DNA of 64,000 nt from Nocardioides cavernae. GTDB lineage: Bacteria; Actinomycetota; Actinomycetes; Propionibacteriales; Nocardioidaceae. The translations under genes were made by a program, and so were the position numbers. Where the stretch lies: the NCBI RefSeq assembly GCF_013410035.1, contig NZ_JACCBW010000001.1:744001-808000 (forward strand), given 5' to 3'. The first letter of the stretch is position 1, and each line of letters opens with the position of its first letter. The notes beneath the pieces are model-generated. The model saw only the letters and a program-made list of their open reading frames with translations. It was not told where the DNA came from and ran no database searches. Positions 16,967 through 25,703 of this stretch are shown piece by piece.

Positions 16967-17137
16967 GTTTCCTCCTAGGTTGGCGGCAGACAGCATGGGT
17001 CGCGGTTGGCGCGGCTGTCCGCCGAACGCGCGAATTGGACGGCGCGAGCCGCTCCGAGGGGTGAGTTCGCATGTCGTCCGGCGCCTCGGGTACGGGATGC
17101 CTTCGACGATCCCGATCCCGAAGGCGGAACACGACCG

Positions 17138-18325
17138 ATGAAGGCAGTCACCTGGCAGGGCGTCCACGACATGCAGGTCACGGAGGTCCCGGACCCGCGC
17201 CTCGAGGAGCCGATGGACGCGATCATCCGCATCACCTCGACCGGCCTCTGCGGCTCGGACCTCCACCTCTACGAGACCCTCGCGCCGTTCATGGAGGCCG
17301 GCGACATCGTCGGCCACGAGCCGATGGGCATCGTCGAGGAGGTCGGCACCGGTGTCACGAAGCTCAAGGTCGGCGACCGCGTCGTCGTGCCGTTCAACGT
17401 GTGCTGCGGGTCGTGCTGGATGTGCGAGCAGGGCCTCTACAGCCAGTGCGAGACCACGCAGAACCACGAGCACGGCACCGGCGCGAGCTTCTTCGGCTAC
17501 AGCAAGCTCTATGGTCAGGTCCCCGGCGGGCAGGCGGAGTACCTCCGCGTCCCCTTTGCCGACTTCCTCCCCGTCAAGGTGCCCCACGAGCATGCCGACG
17601 ACCGCTTCCTCTTCCTCTCCGACGTCCTGCCGACGGCGTGGCAGGCGCTGCAGTACGCCGACGTGCCCGACGGCGGCACGCTGCTCGTCCTGGGCGCCGG
17701 CCCGATCGGCGACATGGCCGCGCGCATGGGCGTACGCGCCGGGCACCGCGTGTTCTCCGTCGACCGCATCCCCGAGCGCCTCGCCCGCGTCGAGGCCTTC
17801 GGCGCCGAGCCACTGAACTTCGACGACGCCAACGACGTCGGCTCCGTGGGCGACGTCATCCGCGAGGCCACCGGCGGCCGCGGGCCCGACGCCGTGATCG
17901 ACGCCGTCGGCATGGAGGCGCACGGCTCCGGGGGCGCCCAGGTGGTGCAGAAGATGACCGGCCTGCTCCCCGACGCCATCGCCGAGCCCATGATGAAGAA
18001 GGCCGGACTCGACCGCCTCGCCGCGCTGCACACCGCCATCGACGCCGTACGCCGTGGTGGCACCATCTCGATCTCAGGCGTGTACGGCGGCATGGCCGAC
18101 CCGATGCCGATGATGCAGCTCTTCGACAAGCAGGTGCAGATCCGGATGGGTCAGGCGAACGTACGCCGCTGGACCGACGAGCTGCTCGCGATGCTCGTCG
18201 AGGACGACCCGTTCGGCGTGGACGCCTTCGCCACCCACCACCTCCCGCTCTCCGAGGCGCCCAGCGCGTACGAGCACTTCCAGAAGAAGGAGGAGGGCAT
18301 GGTCAAGGTGGTCTTCCAGCCGTAG
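17138..18325 (+). CDS. Zinc-dependent alcohol dehydrogenase (formaldehyde dehydrogenase-like)
   Basis: 395-residue medium-chain dehydrogenase. Catalytic zinc ligands: Cys38 in GLCGSDLHLYE and His/Glu in GHEPMG (59-64). A structural-zinc lobe is visible in VCCGSCWMCEQGLYSQC. The Rossmann site is LVLGAGPIGDMAARMG, followed by VDRI, suggesting NAD. Length and the long insertion near 250-300 resemble glutathione-independent formaldehyde dehydrogenase-like ADHs. It oxidises or reduces alcohol/aldehyde pairs. Single gene; 16967-17137 upstream shows no clear regulatory site. Confidence 0.88.
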   Translation: MKAVTWQGVHDMQVTEVPDPRLEEPMDAIIRITSTGLCGSDLHLYETLAPFMEAGDIVGHEPMGIVEEVGTGVTKLKVGDRVVVPFNVCCGSCWMCEQGLYSQCETTQNHEHGTGASFFGYSKLYGQVPGGQAEYLRVPFADFLPVKVPHEHADDRFLFLSDVLPTAWQALQYADVPDGGTLLVLGAGPIGDMAARMGVRAGHRVFSVDRIPERLARVEAFGAEPLNFDDANDVGSVGDVIREATGGRGPDAVIDAVGMEAHGSGGAQVVQKMTGLLPDAIAEPMMKKAGLDRLAALHTAIDAVRRGGTISISGVYGGMADPMPMMQLFDKQVQIRMGQANVRRWTDELLAMLVEDDPFGVDAFATHHLPLSEAPSAYEHFQKKEEGMVKVVFQP

Positions 18326-18329
18326 GCCG

Positions 18330-18569
18330 TCAGTCGTCCCGCTCCTTCGGCGGCCGTCCCCGCCGCGGCACGGGTCCTGCGTCGCGAGGCGCGCGGCCCG
18401 CGTCGCGGAGGGCGTCGCGCAACAGCAGCTCGATCTGAGCGTTGACGCTGCGCAGCTCGTCGGCCGCCCAGCGCTGGAGCGCCGAGTGGACGGCAGGGTC
18501 GAGGCGCAGGAGCACAGACTTGCGCTCCGCGCCCCGCTTGGGGGCCGAGTCCCCCGCCTGCTCGTCCAC
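18330..18569 (-). CDS. Small ribbon-helix-helix-like protein
   Basis: 79 residues. [39 protein letters not shown] (residues 16-54) reads as an Arc/MetJ-type strand-helix-helix: strand SVLLRLD then two helices with the N-x-Q-I-E-x-LLR pattern. The tail is Arg/Pro-rich. Its start lies 2 bp after the stop of the SPFH gene, so it is part of that operon and probably a local regulator of it. Confidence 0.72.
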   Translation of the reverse strand: MDEQAGDSAPKRGAERKSVLLRLDPAVHSALQRWAADELRSVNAQIELLLRDALRDAGRAPRDAGPVPRRGRPPKERDD

Positions 18570-18571
18570 GA

Positions 18572-19558
18572 TCAGGTGTAGAGCGAGCCGGTGTTGACCA
18601 CGGGCGTCGTGCCGCGTTCGGAGCAGAGCACGGTGAGCAGGTTGGAGACCATCGCGGCCTTGCGCTCGGAGTCGAGCTCGACGATGTCCTTCTGCTCCAG
18701 CTGGGCCAGCGCGCTCTCAACCATGCCGACGGCTCCGTCGACGATCGTCTCGCGGGCTGCGACGACGGCCGAGGCCTGCTGGCGCTGCAGCATCGCCTGC
18801 GCGATCTCGGGGGCGTACGCCAGTGCCGAGATCCGCACCTCGATGATCTCCAGGCCGGCGAGTGCGATCCGCTCCGCGACCTCCGCGGCGAGCTCGGCGG
18901 AGATGACCTCGGTGTCGCCACGCAGGGTGACCTCGGTGGCGGCGTTGTCGTAGGGGTGGCTCATCGCCACGTGGCGCAGGGCCGACTCGGCCTGCACCGC
19001 GACGAAGTCCTCGTAGTCCTCGACCGCAAACTTCGCACGCGCCGTGTCGGCGACCTGCCACACGACGATCGCCGCGATGTTGACCGGGTTGCCGTCCGCG
19101 TCGTTGACCTTGAGCTCGTGAGTCTCGAAGTTGTGCACCCGGACCGAGACGTTGCGTCGGGTGGTCAGCGGCACGACCATCCGCAGGCCGGGCTTGCGGA
19201 CGGTGCCGACGTACTTGCCGAAGAACTGCACGACGCGCGTCTGCCCGGGTGCCACCACTGCCAGCGACGCCGACAGCAGCAGGGCGATGGTGCCGATCGC
19301 CAGCCCGCCGACGATGCGTCCGACGCCCCCTTCGCCCGCGTCTGCCTCGATGATGCCGAGGACCGTCAGCCATCCGCCGAGACCGAGCAGCACCAGCGAC
19401 ACCGCGAGCCCGGCGAACCCGTCGACCGACCACGCCGGCCGCTCGGTGACGTCCACCCGCGTGCCCTCGTGGCCCACCGGGTGGCCCGCTGGCGCGCCAC
19501 CCTCCGACTCGCCGACCTCGGCGTGGTCCGTGTGCTCCATGTCGCGCTCCCCGTTCAT
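18572..19558 (-). CDS. SPFH/Band 7 domain membrane protein
   Basis: 328 residues. Two hydrophobic segments at about 46-68 and 80-102 anchor it; then [30 protein letters not shown] begins the SPFH (stomatin/prohibitin/flotillin/HflK) domain, with [30 protein letters not shown] and a Glu/Ala-rich helical C-terminus. These proteins oligomerise in membrane microdomains and scaffold proteases or other complexes. ATGs at 19558 and 19540 are both possible starts. Co-transcribed with the downstream ribbon-helix-helix gene. Confidence 0.88.
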   Translation of the reverse strand: MNGERDMEHTDHAEVGESEGGAPAGHPVGHEGTRVDVTERPAWSVDGFAGLAVSLVLLGLGGWLTVLGIIEADAGEGGVGRIVGGLAIGTIALLLSASLAVVAPGQTRVVQFFGKYVGTVRKPGLRMVVPLTTRRNVSVRVHNFETHELKVNDADGNPVNIAAIVVWQVADTARAKFAVEDYEDFVAVQAESALRHVAMSHPYDNAATEVTLRGDTEVISAELAAEVAERIALAGLEIIEVRISALAYAPEIAQAMLQRQQASAVVAARETIVDGAVGMVESALAQLEQKDIVELDSERKAAMVSNLLTVLCSERGTTPVVNTGSLYT

Positions 19559-19579
19559 GTGTCCAGCCCCTCGTCAGAT

Positions 19580-19602
19580 TGTGATGGCAAATAGATATCA
19601 CA
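19580..19602. promoter_or_regulatory. TGTGAT/ATCACA palindrome upstream of the SPFH gene
   Basis: TGTGAT (19580-19585) and ATCACA (19597-19602) flank an A+T-rich core, unusual in this G+C-rich region. It resembles a CRP-type site but with wider spacing. It lies 22 bp before the SPFH start and probably overlaps its promoter. Confidence 0.5.
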
Positions 19603-19677
19603 TTTTCGCCGATCGCTATGGACCGAACCTGTGGAGAGTCGCTCGCGCGGTGCCGCTGTCTGGGGCACGGTCGGTGC

Positions 19678-19871
19678 ATGGCCAACGAACCCGTCCCACC
19701 CGTGATCAGGACACAGCCCGACCTCGAAGGAGCATGGCGGCGGCTGGTGGACCCCGAGCCCGACGGGCCCTGATGGCCGACTTCGCGACGATGCTCCGGA
19801 CGCTCACCGAGGACTCGGCGGACGACGAGCGCTTCGCGTTCCTGTTCTCCCGGCCGGATCGGGCTTGCTGA
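19678..19871 (+). other. Two tiny overlapping ORFs, possible gene remnant
   Basis: An ATG at 19678 opens 31 codons (ANEPVPPVIRTQPDLEGAWRR...) ending TGA at 19771-19773; the next ATG shares that A (TGATG) and opens 32 codons (ADFATMLRTLTEDSADDERF...) to 19871. The stop-start overlap is that of coupled genes, and the first reads like the N-terminus of a longer protein. They may be real microproteins or debris of a deleted gene near the island border. The rest of 19872-20024 holds nothing visible. Confidence 0.3.
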
Positions 19872-20024
19872 CTTCCGTGGGCCGTCGCTGGGCGACAGCG
19901 CTCTACGCTGCCGGCTCGCGGGCGGGAGTGCGGTGCGAGGTCGTCCATCTCGCCACCTGCGCCTCCGTCCGTCCGATCCCGCCGGACGAGCTGGAGCCGC
20001 TGGCGACGAGCGCGTGACGGGCGA

Positions 20025-20579
20025 TCAGATCCCGAGTCGTCGCGCCACGACGTCGCCCGCCACCCGCCGTACGGTCTCGGGGTCCCCCACGACGACCAGC
20101 TCGTCGGTCGCACGCGACATCCCGACGTAGAGCCGCTCCCGCGCCCGGTCGCGCGAGCCGTCCTCGTTGAGGCACAGCACCACCGCGCGGCGCTCCAGCC
20201 CCTTGCAGCCGAGGACGTGGCCGTAGAAGACGTCGTCGTCCCAGTAGGTGCGCCAGTAGCCGTCCTGGTCATGGAAGTCGGTGCGCTCCACCTGGATCGG
20301 GTGCCGGTGACCGGTCGTCAGCAGCGCAACGTGCCGAGGGTCCCACCCGGCGTCGAGCAACCGGTCGACCTCGTCGTCGGCCACGTCGATCGGGTCGTCC
20401 TCGCCGACGTCGACGAAGCGGACGGTGGGCCCGTCGCCGCCGCGGGAGTACATCCGACTCGGCGCCAGCGGACCGAACGACTCGTGGATCTGCTTGGTGT
20501 TGCGCAGGTAGTCGTGTATCCGTACAAACAGGGACTGGCCCCGGAAGATCGCTCTCGCGGGGCCAGCCGACTGCCTTGG
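20025..20579 (-). pseudogene. 3' remnant of a UvrD-like ATP-binding helicase gene
   Basis: The last ~180 residues of a superfamily 1 helicase: ARAIFRGQSLFVRIHDYLRNTKQIHESFGPLAP, then RFVDVGEDDP, GHVLGCKGLERRAVVLCLNE (motif V) and ARERLYVGMSRATDELVVVGD (motif VI). The N-terminal half with the Walker A motif is absent: the frame meets a stop at 20580-20582, just where less G+C-rich DNA begins. The missing 5' half is not found at the other side of the island either. It appears to be a core gene truncated when the island arrived. Confidence 0.75.
20535..20566. repeat. Inverted repeat at the helicase/island junction
   Basis: CTGGCCCCG (20535-20543) and CGGGGCCAG (20558-20566) are perfect inverted 9-mers around 14 nt, right where the helicase reading frame loses its homology-like pattern. 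Confidence 0.45.
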
Positions 20580-20646
20580 CTAGGTGGAGTGCCTCATCTA
20601 AATCCCACCTGTTGCTCTTTGCCGCACGTTGCGCCAATCTCGCTCT

Positions 20647-20735
20647 GGTGACACAACCGGTGACACAACCGGTGACAAGCGAGAGAGATTCGACATCAGC
20701 TGTCAGATGTCATCCGAATGTCATTCCGAATGTCG
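20647..20735. repeat. Short tandem repeats at the island's left edge
   Basis: GGTGACACAACC is repeated head-to-tail at 20647-20658 and 20659-20670 with a third partial copy to 20677. Then ATGTC(A/G) recurs at 20707, 20718 and 20730 with CCGA between. These could be protein-binding sites of an element end or a replication/regulatory region. The remaining 20736-21014 holds no gene; short TGATGACCCG repeats occur near 20926-20958. Confidence 0.5.
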
Positions 20736-21014
20736 CCTTGGAGCCTTCACGAGTCCCGACCCGGGGCTGTGACCGCAGGAGCCTACCTCAGGGCCCTCGC
20801 ACGAAAGCGCTCGCAGAGATGCGGTGAACGGGCCGGTTCCTCGTTTGTGCGACAGATGCAGCGGATGGAAGCGAGCGTCAACGGGGGCACGGCCCGGCTT
20901 GTCGGCCCCGACTAGGGACGGTGACCTGATGACCCGACCGGGTGACCCGTCTTGATGACCCGCGACCCCGGGCAACGCCGTCGATGTCGACCGCGATGAT
21001 GTGACACTGCACCA

Positions 21015-22079
21015 GTGACCGATGGCATCCACGACTCACTTGATGAGCGACCCCTGGACACGAAGTTCGACGCATGGTTCGTGCACCCGAAACTCGCCTT
21101 AGCGTTGCTGGACCCGCAGGTTGCTGACGACCTCATGGCGCGACTGCCCGGCGCCACGTCCCCCATGGCTCGCTCTTACCAGACGCTCGCCTTCGAGCGT
21201 GCGCTGAACGACGTTCTCAAGACCCTGGACGTGGCAGCACTGGCCGTGGCCGACACGGAAGGCACCCTCGCGTCAGGGATGCTCGTCTGGGTTGACCAGC
21301 GCGTCTACTACTCAGGAACACGCAAGGCAATGCGTGAAGCCGAGGCTGGACACCACGGTCGGGGCACTTTCCATGCTCCACTGGCCACCAACGCCAGTGT
21401 GACGATCCGCGGGTCCTTCAACGCCGAGCATCTCACCAGCGGATCCTCCGCCGAGCAGATGTCGGGCGCGCGACGGCACTTCATCCTGGGCTACATCGAG
21501 TCACTAAGTGCTGCGGAGGTGCACCTGCGGCCAGTTCTCATTGCCAAGCGGTGGGGGCCGGGACGTGTGCAGAAGGGGCGCGGGTTTGTTGAGTCCAACC
21601 CGCATCACGTCTTCGTGCAACAGATTGACCAGTTCGCCGAAGTCGACTTCTCAACACGGCTCGATAGGTCCGAACTGAGAGCGTTGCGCGAGGTCTCGGA
21701 GCAGCAGACCAAGGAGTGGTTCGTCGACATCATCGGCGAGCCCGAAATCCCCAAGGACTGGGGCGGCGAGGAGTACGACCTCTGGACGACTCGCATGAGC
21801 ATTGCAGGCGCCCCGTTACGCGCAGCCATAGCGTTCAAAGGGCCAGCCAAGTTCCACCCGATGACGATCGCCGACCTGGGAAAGAACGGCGACCAGATCA
21901 CCCGTCTGGCAAAGACGACTGCGGATCTGCTCGTCGTCCAGCACTGCCACGCCATCACTTCACAGGTTGACCACATGCTCAACGCGTACGCCATGGACCC
22001 GCACAACCCGCGGCGATACGCGATGATCGACGGGTACGCGACACTCCGCATCCTGCGTCACTTCGGCCATCTCTCCTGA
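21015..22079 (+). CDS. Hypothetical protein, possible PD-(D/E)XK-type nuclease
   Basis: 354 residues from GTG. The C-terminal third reads GGEEYDLWTTRMSIAGAPLRAAIAFKGPAKFHPMT, ADLGKNGDQITRLAKTTADLLVVQHCH, and RRYAMIDGYATLRILRHFG. An acidic residue followed by the strand AIAFKG (x-K) is compatible with a PD-(D/E)XK nuclease-like core, a fold common in defence islands. The N-terminal part is not recognised. It is the first gene inside the island, alone on the plus strand, facing the SIR2 operon tail-to-tail. Function inferred only from fold-like pattern. Confidence 0.5.
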   Translation: MTDGIHDSLDERPLDTKFDAWFVHPKLALALLDPQVADDLMARLPGATSPMARSYQTLAFERALNDVLKTLDVAALAVADTEGTLASGMLVWVDQRVYYSGTRKAMREAEAGHHGRGTFHAPLATNASVTIRGSFNAEHLTSGSSAEQMSGARRHFILGYIESLSAAEVHLRPVLIAKRWGPGRVQKGRGFVESNPHHVFVQQIDQFAEVDFSTRLDRSELRALREVSEQQTKEWFVDIIGEPEIPKDWGGEEYDLWTTRMSIAGAPLRAAIAFKGPAKFHPMTIADLGKNGDQITRLAKTTADLLVVQHCHAITSQVDHMLNAYAMDPHNPRRYAMIDGYATLRILRHFGHLS

Positions 22080-22162
22080 AACCTGACGGCCCGCGGCAGG
22101 CGACCAGGCCCCCGCAGCAGCCCTGAGGCTGCAGGAGTTGATTGGTCGTTCCGGGTGCTCGG

Positions 22163-23989
22163 TCAGCCCCGGCGCTGGTAGCGAGCGAGTACTTCGCGAT
22201 GCGCTGCAAGGTGGCCTTCAAGGTCTTCGGGTTGCTCGACGAGGTAGTCCCACCAGGTGGGGTCGCGTTCGATGGCGCGGAGGAACTCGGTTTCGGCGTG
22301 AGGGATGCCTTCGCGGGTCCAGCCGCGTTCTCCGACGAACTCGCCTGCTTGTGCTGGTAGCGAGTATCCGTCGGGGTGCTGCAGGTGTTGCTGGATGAGT
22401 CCGATTCGGTATTCGTAGCCGTGGAAAGCCTGTGTGTAGGTGGCTTCGTTGGGGATGGACTCGTCGAAGAACCTTCGGAGGTCGTTCTTGAGGAGGTGGC
22501 TAGCCGGGTAGTTCCAGGGTGTGCCGTGCCAGCGCGGCATGTTGAGGACCCAGTTGGATTCGAGGATGCGATGCGGGTGAAGCAGGTGAGCGGCTGGCTC
22601 CTGTTTTCCGGTCCCCATCTGACCCCGCCCTTGGACGTTTTCGGCGAGTCCTATGAGTGTTCGGTCGTGGCGACGGTGGGTAGCCGTTACTCCGGCCGCC
22701 GTGAATGCGATGAGTGCTGGCCAGAGCCTGGCGTTGTCGAAGCCGGTGATGGCTGAGTTGATGGGTGCAGTCCCTGCGTCGACCAGTCGTTGGAGGGTGT
22801 CAATCCAAAGGCCGGTGTGTTCGCCATCGCTGTCGTGCCAGATCCCAGTGACAAGAAGTTGCGTAAGTGGCGCGACGGCTTCCAGGTGGGTGTTCCAGAG
22901 GGATTCGATCGTCTCCCCGTCGATGCGTGGTGGGTTGAGCGGTTGTTCGGCAATTGCCTGTGCGACGTGCTCGGCGGTGCCGAGCAAGAGGTCGTGGAGG
23001 TCGATGCGATGCACCGGGTTGGGCAGGTAGCGCTTGAGTCGGGCTGTGGCCATGGCTGTGGTGAGCGGTGGCTGTGCAAGGCGTTCGAGCGCGTCGACGT
23101 TGTCGGACAGTTCGGAGAACAGTTGGTCGGCGCCGCCAGGGGCGGGGATGACGTGTCCGTGCCGGTGGGCTAGGAGGCGCTTCGCTGTGTCGCCCCTACT
23201 ACTTCGACTGTCCCAGTAGAGCGGGTAGCGCCGACTTGGGCTTTCCTCGATGGTGCTGACCAGTGCGGTGTCCCATTGCGCTGACCAGCCAGATATCACG
23301 AGCCCGTACTCGTCGAGCACCTGGTGGAGGAGTTGGGTCCACGGCTGCGGGTAGGTGGCCAGTTCGTCGGCGGTGTTGAGGCTGTCGAGGTCCTTGTAGT
23401 CGCCGTGGAGTTTGATGACGGTGGCTGGGGCGTGTGCGAGGGGCGCCATGCCTTGCACCGCTTGGGGACGACTGATGACTTGCGGCGAGATTCCCGCGGC
23501 TTCGAGTGCCTGTTCCATGAGTCGGTCGAAGTTGGTGGTGAGGATGACTCGGATGAAGCCTCTACGGACCAGGTCGGCGACGGCGTGGTGAGCCGCACTG
23601 GGGGTCTTGATGCCCTCGGCGCGTTCCTCGTCGGTTGGTTCGAAGAACTTCGCCAGTCTCCCTTGCCGGACGGCGGGCGTGGGCGCGAGTTCTTCGAGGA
23701 GCGTCGAGTAGCCAAGTTCGGTGCCGTAGCGGTCGGACCACCACTGTTCGGGATCGGCGGTTGCCTTCTCGACTTCTGTGCGGCCGTCTCCAGTCGCCGC
23801 ATTGTCCTTGTCAGTCTCAAGGTCGACGAGTGCGGCGACCTCCCGCACGAGAGTGGTCACGACGCCCCACCCCGTCGCGATTCCAGCGCCGCTGGACACC
23901 CCGGACCCTAGGAGGAGGGCGTAGACGCCTGGCTGGGCGTGCATCGAGGTGGCCAGCATGATCGACGGCGAGAGGGGTGTGGCTGTCAC
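22163..23989 (-). CDS. SIR2-like domain defence protein
   Basis: 608 residues. The SIR2 fold is clear in the first 280: YALLLGSGVSSGAGIATGWG (residues 23-42), ILTTNFDRLMEQALEAAG near 150, VIKLHGDY near 193 with the catalytic-type His, and LVISGWSAQWDTAL. The C-terminal 300 residues are helical and variable. Stand-alone SIR2_2 proteins in islands (DSR-type, ThsA, SIR2-APAZ) degrade NAD+ on phage infection and abort growth. GTG at 23989 is used; ATG at 23959 is an alternative. The NYN gene ends 13 bp upstream, so the pair is an operon. Confidence 0.82.
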   Translation of the reverse strand: MTATPLSPSIMLATSMHAQPGVYALLLGSGVSSGAGIATGWGVVTTLVREVAALVDLETDKDNAATGDGRTEVEKATADPEQWWSDRYGTELGYSTLLEELAPTPAVRQGRLAKFFEPTDEERAEGIKTPSAAHHAVADLVRRGFIRVILTTNFDRLMEQALEAAGISPQVISRPQAVQGMAPLAHAPATVIKLHGDYKDLDSLNTADELATYPQPWTQLLHQVLDEYGLVISGWSAQWDTALVSTIEESPSRRYPLYWDSRSSRGDTAKRLLAHRHGHVIPAPGGADQLFSELSDNVDALERLAQPPLTTAMATARLKRYLPNPVHRIDLHDLLLGTAEHVAQAIAEQPLNPPRIDGETIESLWNTHLEAVAPLTQLLVTGIWHDSDGEHTGLWIDTLQRLVDAGTAPINSAITGFDNARLWPALIAFTAAGVTATHRRHDRTLIGLAENVQGRGQMGTGKQEPAAHLLHPHRILESNWVLNMPRWHGTPWNYPASHLLKNDLRRFFDESIPNEATYTQAFHGYEYRIGLIQQHLQHPDGYSLPAQAGEFVGERGWTREGIPHAETEFLRAIERDPTWWDYLVEQPEDLEGHLAAHREVLARYQRRG

Positions 23990-24002
23990 AAGAGATGGCC
24001 TT

Positions 24003-24584
24003 TCAGGGGCTGGTTTGCGGGTCAGAGAGGATCTGATGACGCCGTGGCGGCGCGAGCGCCCGTTGGGAAGGGTGTTGTGTGGCGTCGAGCGCGTCGAGGC
24101 GCCAGTTTGTCCCGTCGAAGTGCAGCGACGTGATGGATTCGGCTGTCTGTGCCAGTCGTGTGCTGAGGTTGGCGGGGTCCAGCGTGACTACGTGGACGGT
24201 GCCGAGCGTGGAAAGGCACGAGAAGAAGCGGTCGTTGCTGACCACGGTGAAGTGGTGGCAGCCGTTGCGGCTGAGGACGCGTCCGATGTCGCACAGTCGC
24301 CGGTCGGCACCTGACGTGCTTTGTCCGCCTGACACGACCTCGAACCCGAGTGGCTCCAACCTCGACTTGGTTCGTTTCCACGTCGGTCGGCGAGCGGCGG
24401 CGTAACGGTAAGCGTCATCAGGGACGACCAGGCTTAGGAATCGTGCGAGGCCGAGCAACTGCCCACGTTTGCCGGGCATGTTGTCCATGTCCCACAGCAG
24501 CGCGGCGGGTGACCTTGCCTGCTCGTCGAGAACCCCGCCTCCCATGTCGGTGAGCGTGCCAGAGACCACCGACACCACCGACAA
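24003..24584 (-). CDS. NYN/PIN-like nuclease domain protein
   Basis: 193 residues. AALLWDMDNMPGKRGQLLGLARFL carries the first acidic residues of the NYN fold; GADRRLCDIGRVLSRNG and HHFTVVSNDRFFSCLSTLG supply the conserved central and C-terminal Asp of PIN-like RNases. The true start may be the ATG of MGGGVLDEQ, 13 codons in. It precedes the SIR2 gene by 13 bp on the same strand, suggesting a two-gene system where an RNA-cleaving or RNA-sensing subunit works with an NADase. That coupling is an inference. Confidence 0.7.
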   Translation of the reverse strand: MSVVSVVSGTLTDMGGGVLDEQARSPAALLWDMDNMPGKRGQLLGLARFLSLVVPDDAYRYAAARRPTWKRTKSRLEPLGFEVVSGGQSTSGADRRLCDIGRVLSRNGCHHFTVVSNDRFFSCLSTLGTVHVVTLDPANLSTRLAQTAESITSLHFDGTNWRLDALDATQHPSQRALAPPRRHQILSDPQTSP

Positions 24585-24703
24585 CTATGGACGATCACGA
24601 GGCGCCGCGCGTTGCGACGCTGTCCCGGTGACTCGTGGACCATGACCGCCAGTGGGTACACGCTGGGGTGGTCGGCGGCAGCGTGTCGCAACGACGCGAC
24701 TCC

Positions 24704-25162
24704 TCAGGACACGAAGTTGCCCCTGCCCGTTCGTTCGGCGGGTTCATAGATCAGGTCGAGGTCGATGCCGTCGCGGCGCGGGACGTACCACCAGCCCTCG
24801 CTCGTGTCAGAGTCGTAATGGACCACGGCCCCGTCTCGCTCCAACCCCGAGAGCCAAGCGTTCAGCATCTCGGCCATCGCGGGAGTCAAGGCCTTCCCTG
24901 CCCGGCGACGGGCCTCCGTGCGCAACATAGACACCGCGTGCGCATGTCTGTGCTCTGCATTCACAGCCCAAGGAATGAGGACATCATCTCGCACGATGCG
25001 CGTCTTGATTCCATGCCGTCGACGCAGGGCGGCCCACATGCTGATGCTCGTGGCGACGTTGTACTTGCGGTGGTACTCGTCCACGATCCATTGGTAGGTT
25101 CTTCCCTCCTCTAGCCAGCGCATCGCCTCTTGCAGGTCTTGCACCTTTGAGCGCGCAGGCAC
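24704..25162 (-). CDS. Phage-like HTH protein
   Basis: 152 residues. The N-terminus (KVQDLQEAMRWLEEGRTYQWIVDEYHRKYNVATSISMWAALRRRHG) has a helix-turn-helix look; residues 60-90 read VRDDVLIPWAVNAEHRHAHAVSMLRTEARRRAG; the C-terminus GAVVHYDSDTSEGWWYVPRRDGIDLDLI. The whole layout matches a protein type common in actinophages and prophage-like islands, of unknown role. 24585-24703 upstream of the NYN gene shows nothing else. Confidence 0.6.
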   Translation of the reverse strand: MPARSKVQDLQEAMRWLEEGRTYQWIVDEYHRKYNVATSISMWAALRRRHGIKTRIVRDDVLIPWAVNAEHRHAHAVSMLRTEARRRAGKALTPAMAEMLNAWLSGLERDGAVVHYDSDTSEGWWYVPRRDGIDLDLIYEPAERTGRGNFVS

Positions 25163-25206
25163 CCCAGAACCTTCTTTCGCATGGTCAAACTCGCCGTCGA
25201 ATCAGC

Positions 25207-25235
25207 GGAAGGTTATCTGCGATGGACTACCTTCC
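25207..25235. promoter_or_regulatory. Operator-like inverted repeat before the Lsr2-like gene
   Basis: GGAAGGT (25207-25213) and ACCTTCC (25229-25235) flank an A+T-containing core with TTATCT, inside the 25163-25306 region between two divergent genes. A related GAACCTTCT lies at about 25168-25176. Confidence 0.45.
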
Positions 25236-25306
25236 GTGCAGCGGGAGATGCCCCCTCCATGGGCTGCGTTGCCCGCGCGATCACGAGCGAGAGAGACGCA
25301 GGTAAG

Positions 25307-25621
25307 TTGGCACGAGAAATCCGAACGATCTACATCGACGACATCGACGGAACGGAAGCCGTCGAAACAGTCACGTTCGCGCTGGACGGTGGCCAGTACG
25401 AGATCGACCTCAATGCGTCACATGCCTTCGCGCTTCGCGAGGCGCTTGCCCGCTACGTCGAGCACGGTCGCGTCGTGAACAGGCGTGACGGACGCAGGAC
25501 TGGAACTCGCGCTGCCACGTCGACTAGAACGGCCAAAGCCAACAATCGCGGTGGCGTCTCCAGGCGCAACGCCACGATCGAGGAGATTGAAGCCATCAAG
25601 GCGAGTCGCCGCGCTCACTGA
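25307..25621 (+). CDS. Lsr2-like nucleoid protein, short C-terminus
   Basis: 104 residues from a TTG at 25307. This start aligns with Lsr2: AREIRTIYIDDIDGTEAVETVTFALDG then QYEIDLNASHAFALREALARYVEHGR, the N-terminal dimerisation domain. Frames opening earlier (25181, 25259) add unrelated residues. The C-terminal part has Arg-rich linker and RRNATIEEIEAIKASRRAH but lacks the usual REWAR..G..VS.RGRIP AT-hook-like domain, so DNA binding may be altered. Lsr2 silences A+T-rich foreign DNA in actinobacteria; an island-borne copy could regulate island genes or counter the host Lsr2. Confidence 0.78.
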   Translation: MAREIRTIYIDDIDGTEAVETVTFALDGGQYEIDLNASHAFALREALARYVEHGRVVNRRDGRRTGTRAATSTRTAKANNRGGVSRRNATIEEIEAIKASRRAH

Positions 25622-25703
25622 CCTCCTCAGGTAGTCCCGACCCCGGGGTGGGCGGCTCGCCATCACCCGAGAAGTGGCCGCGGACAAACCTCAGCGCCGT
25701 AGG

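Noticed and set aside
20581..20611. tRNA-like 3' end (AAATCCCACC) at the island left border
   Set aside because: No acceptor stem, anticodon arm or D-loop can be built around it; it only forms a short hairpin.
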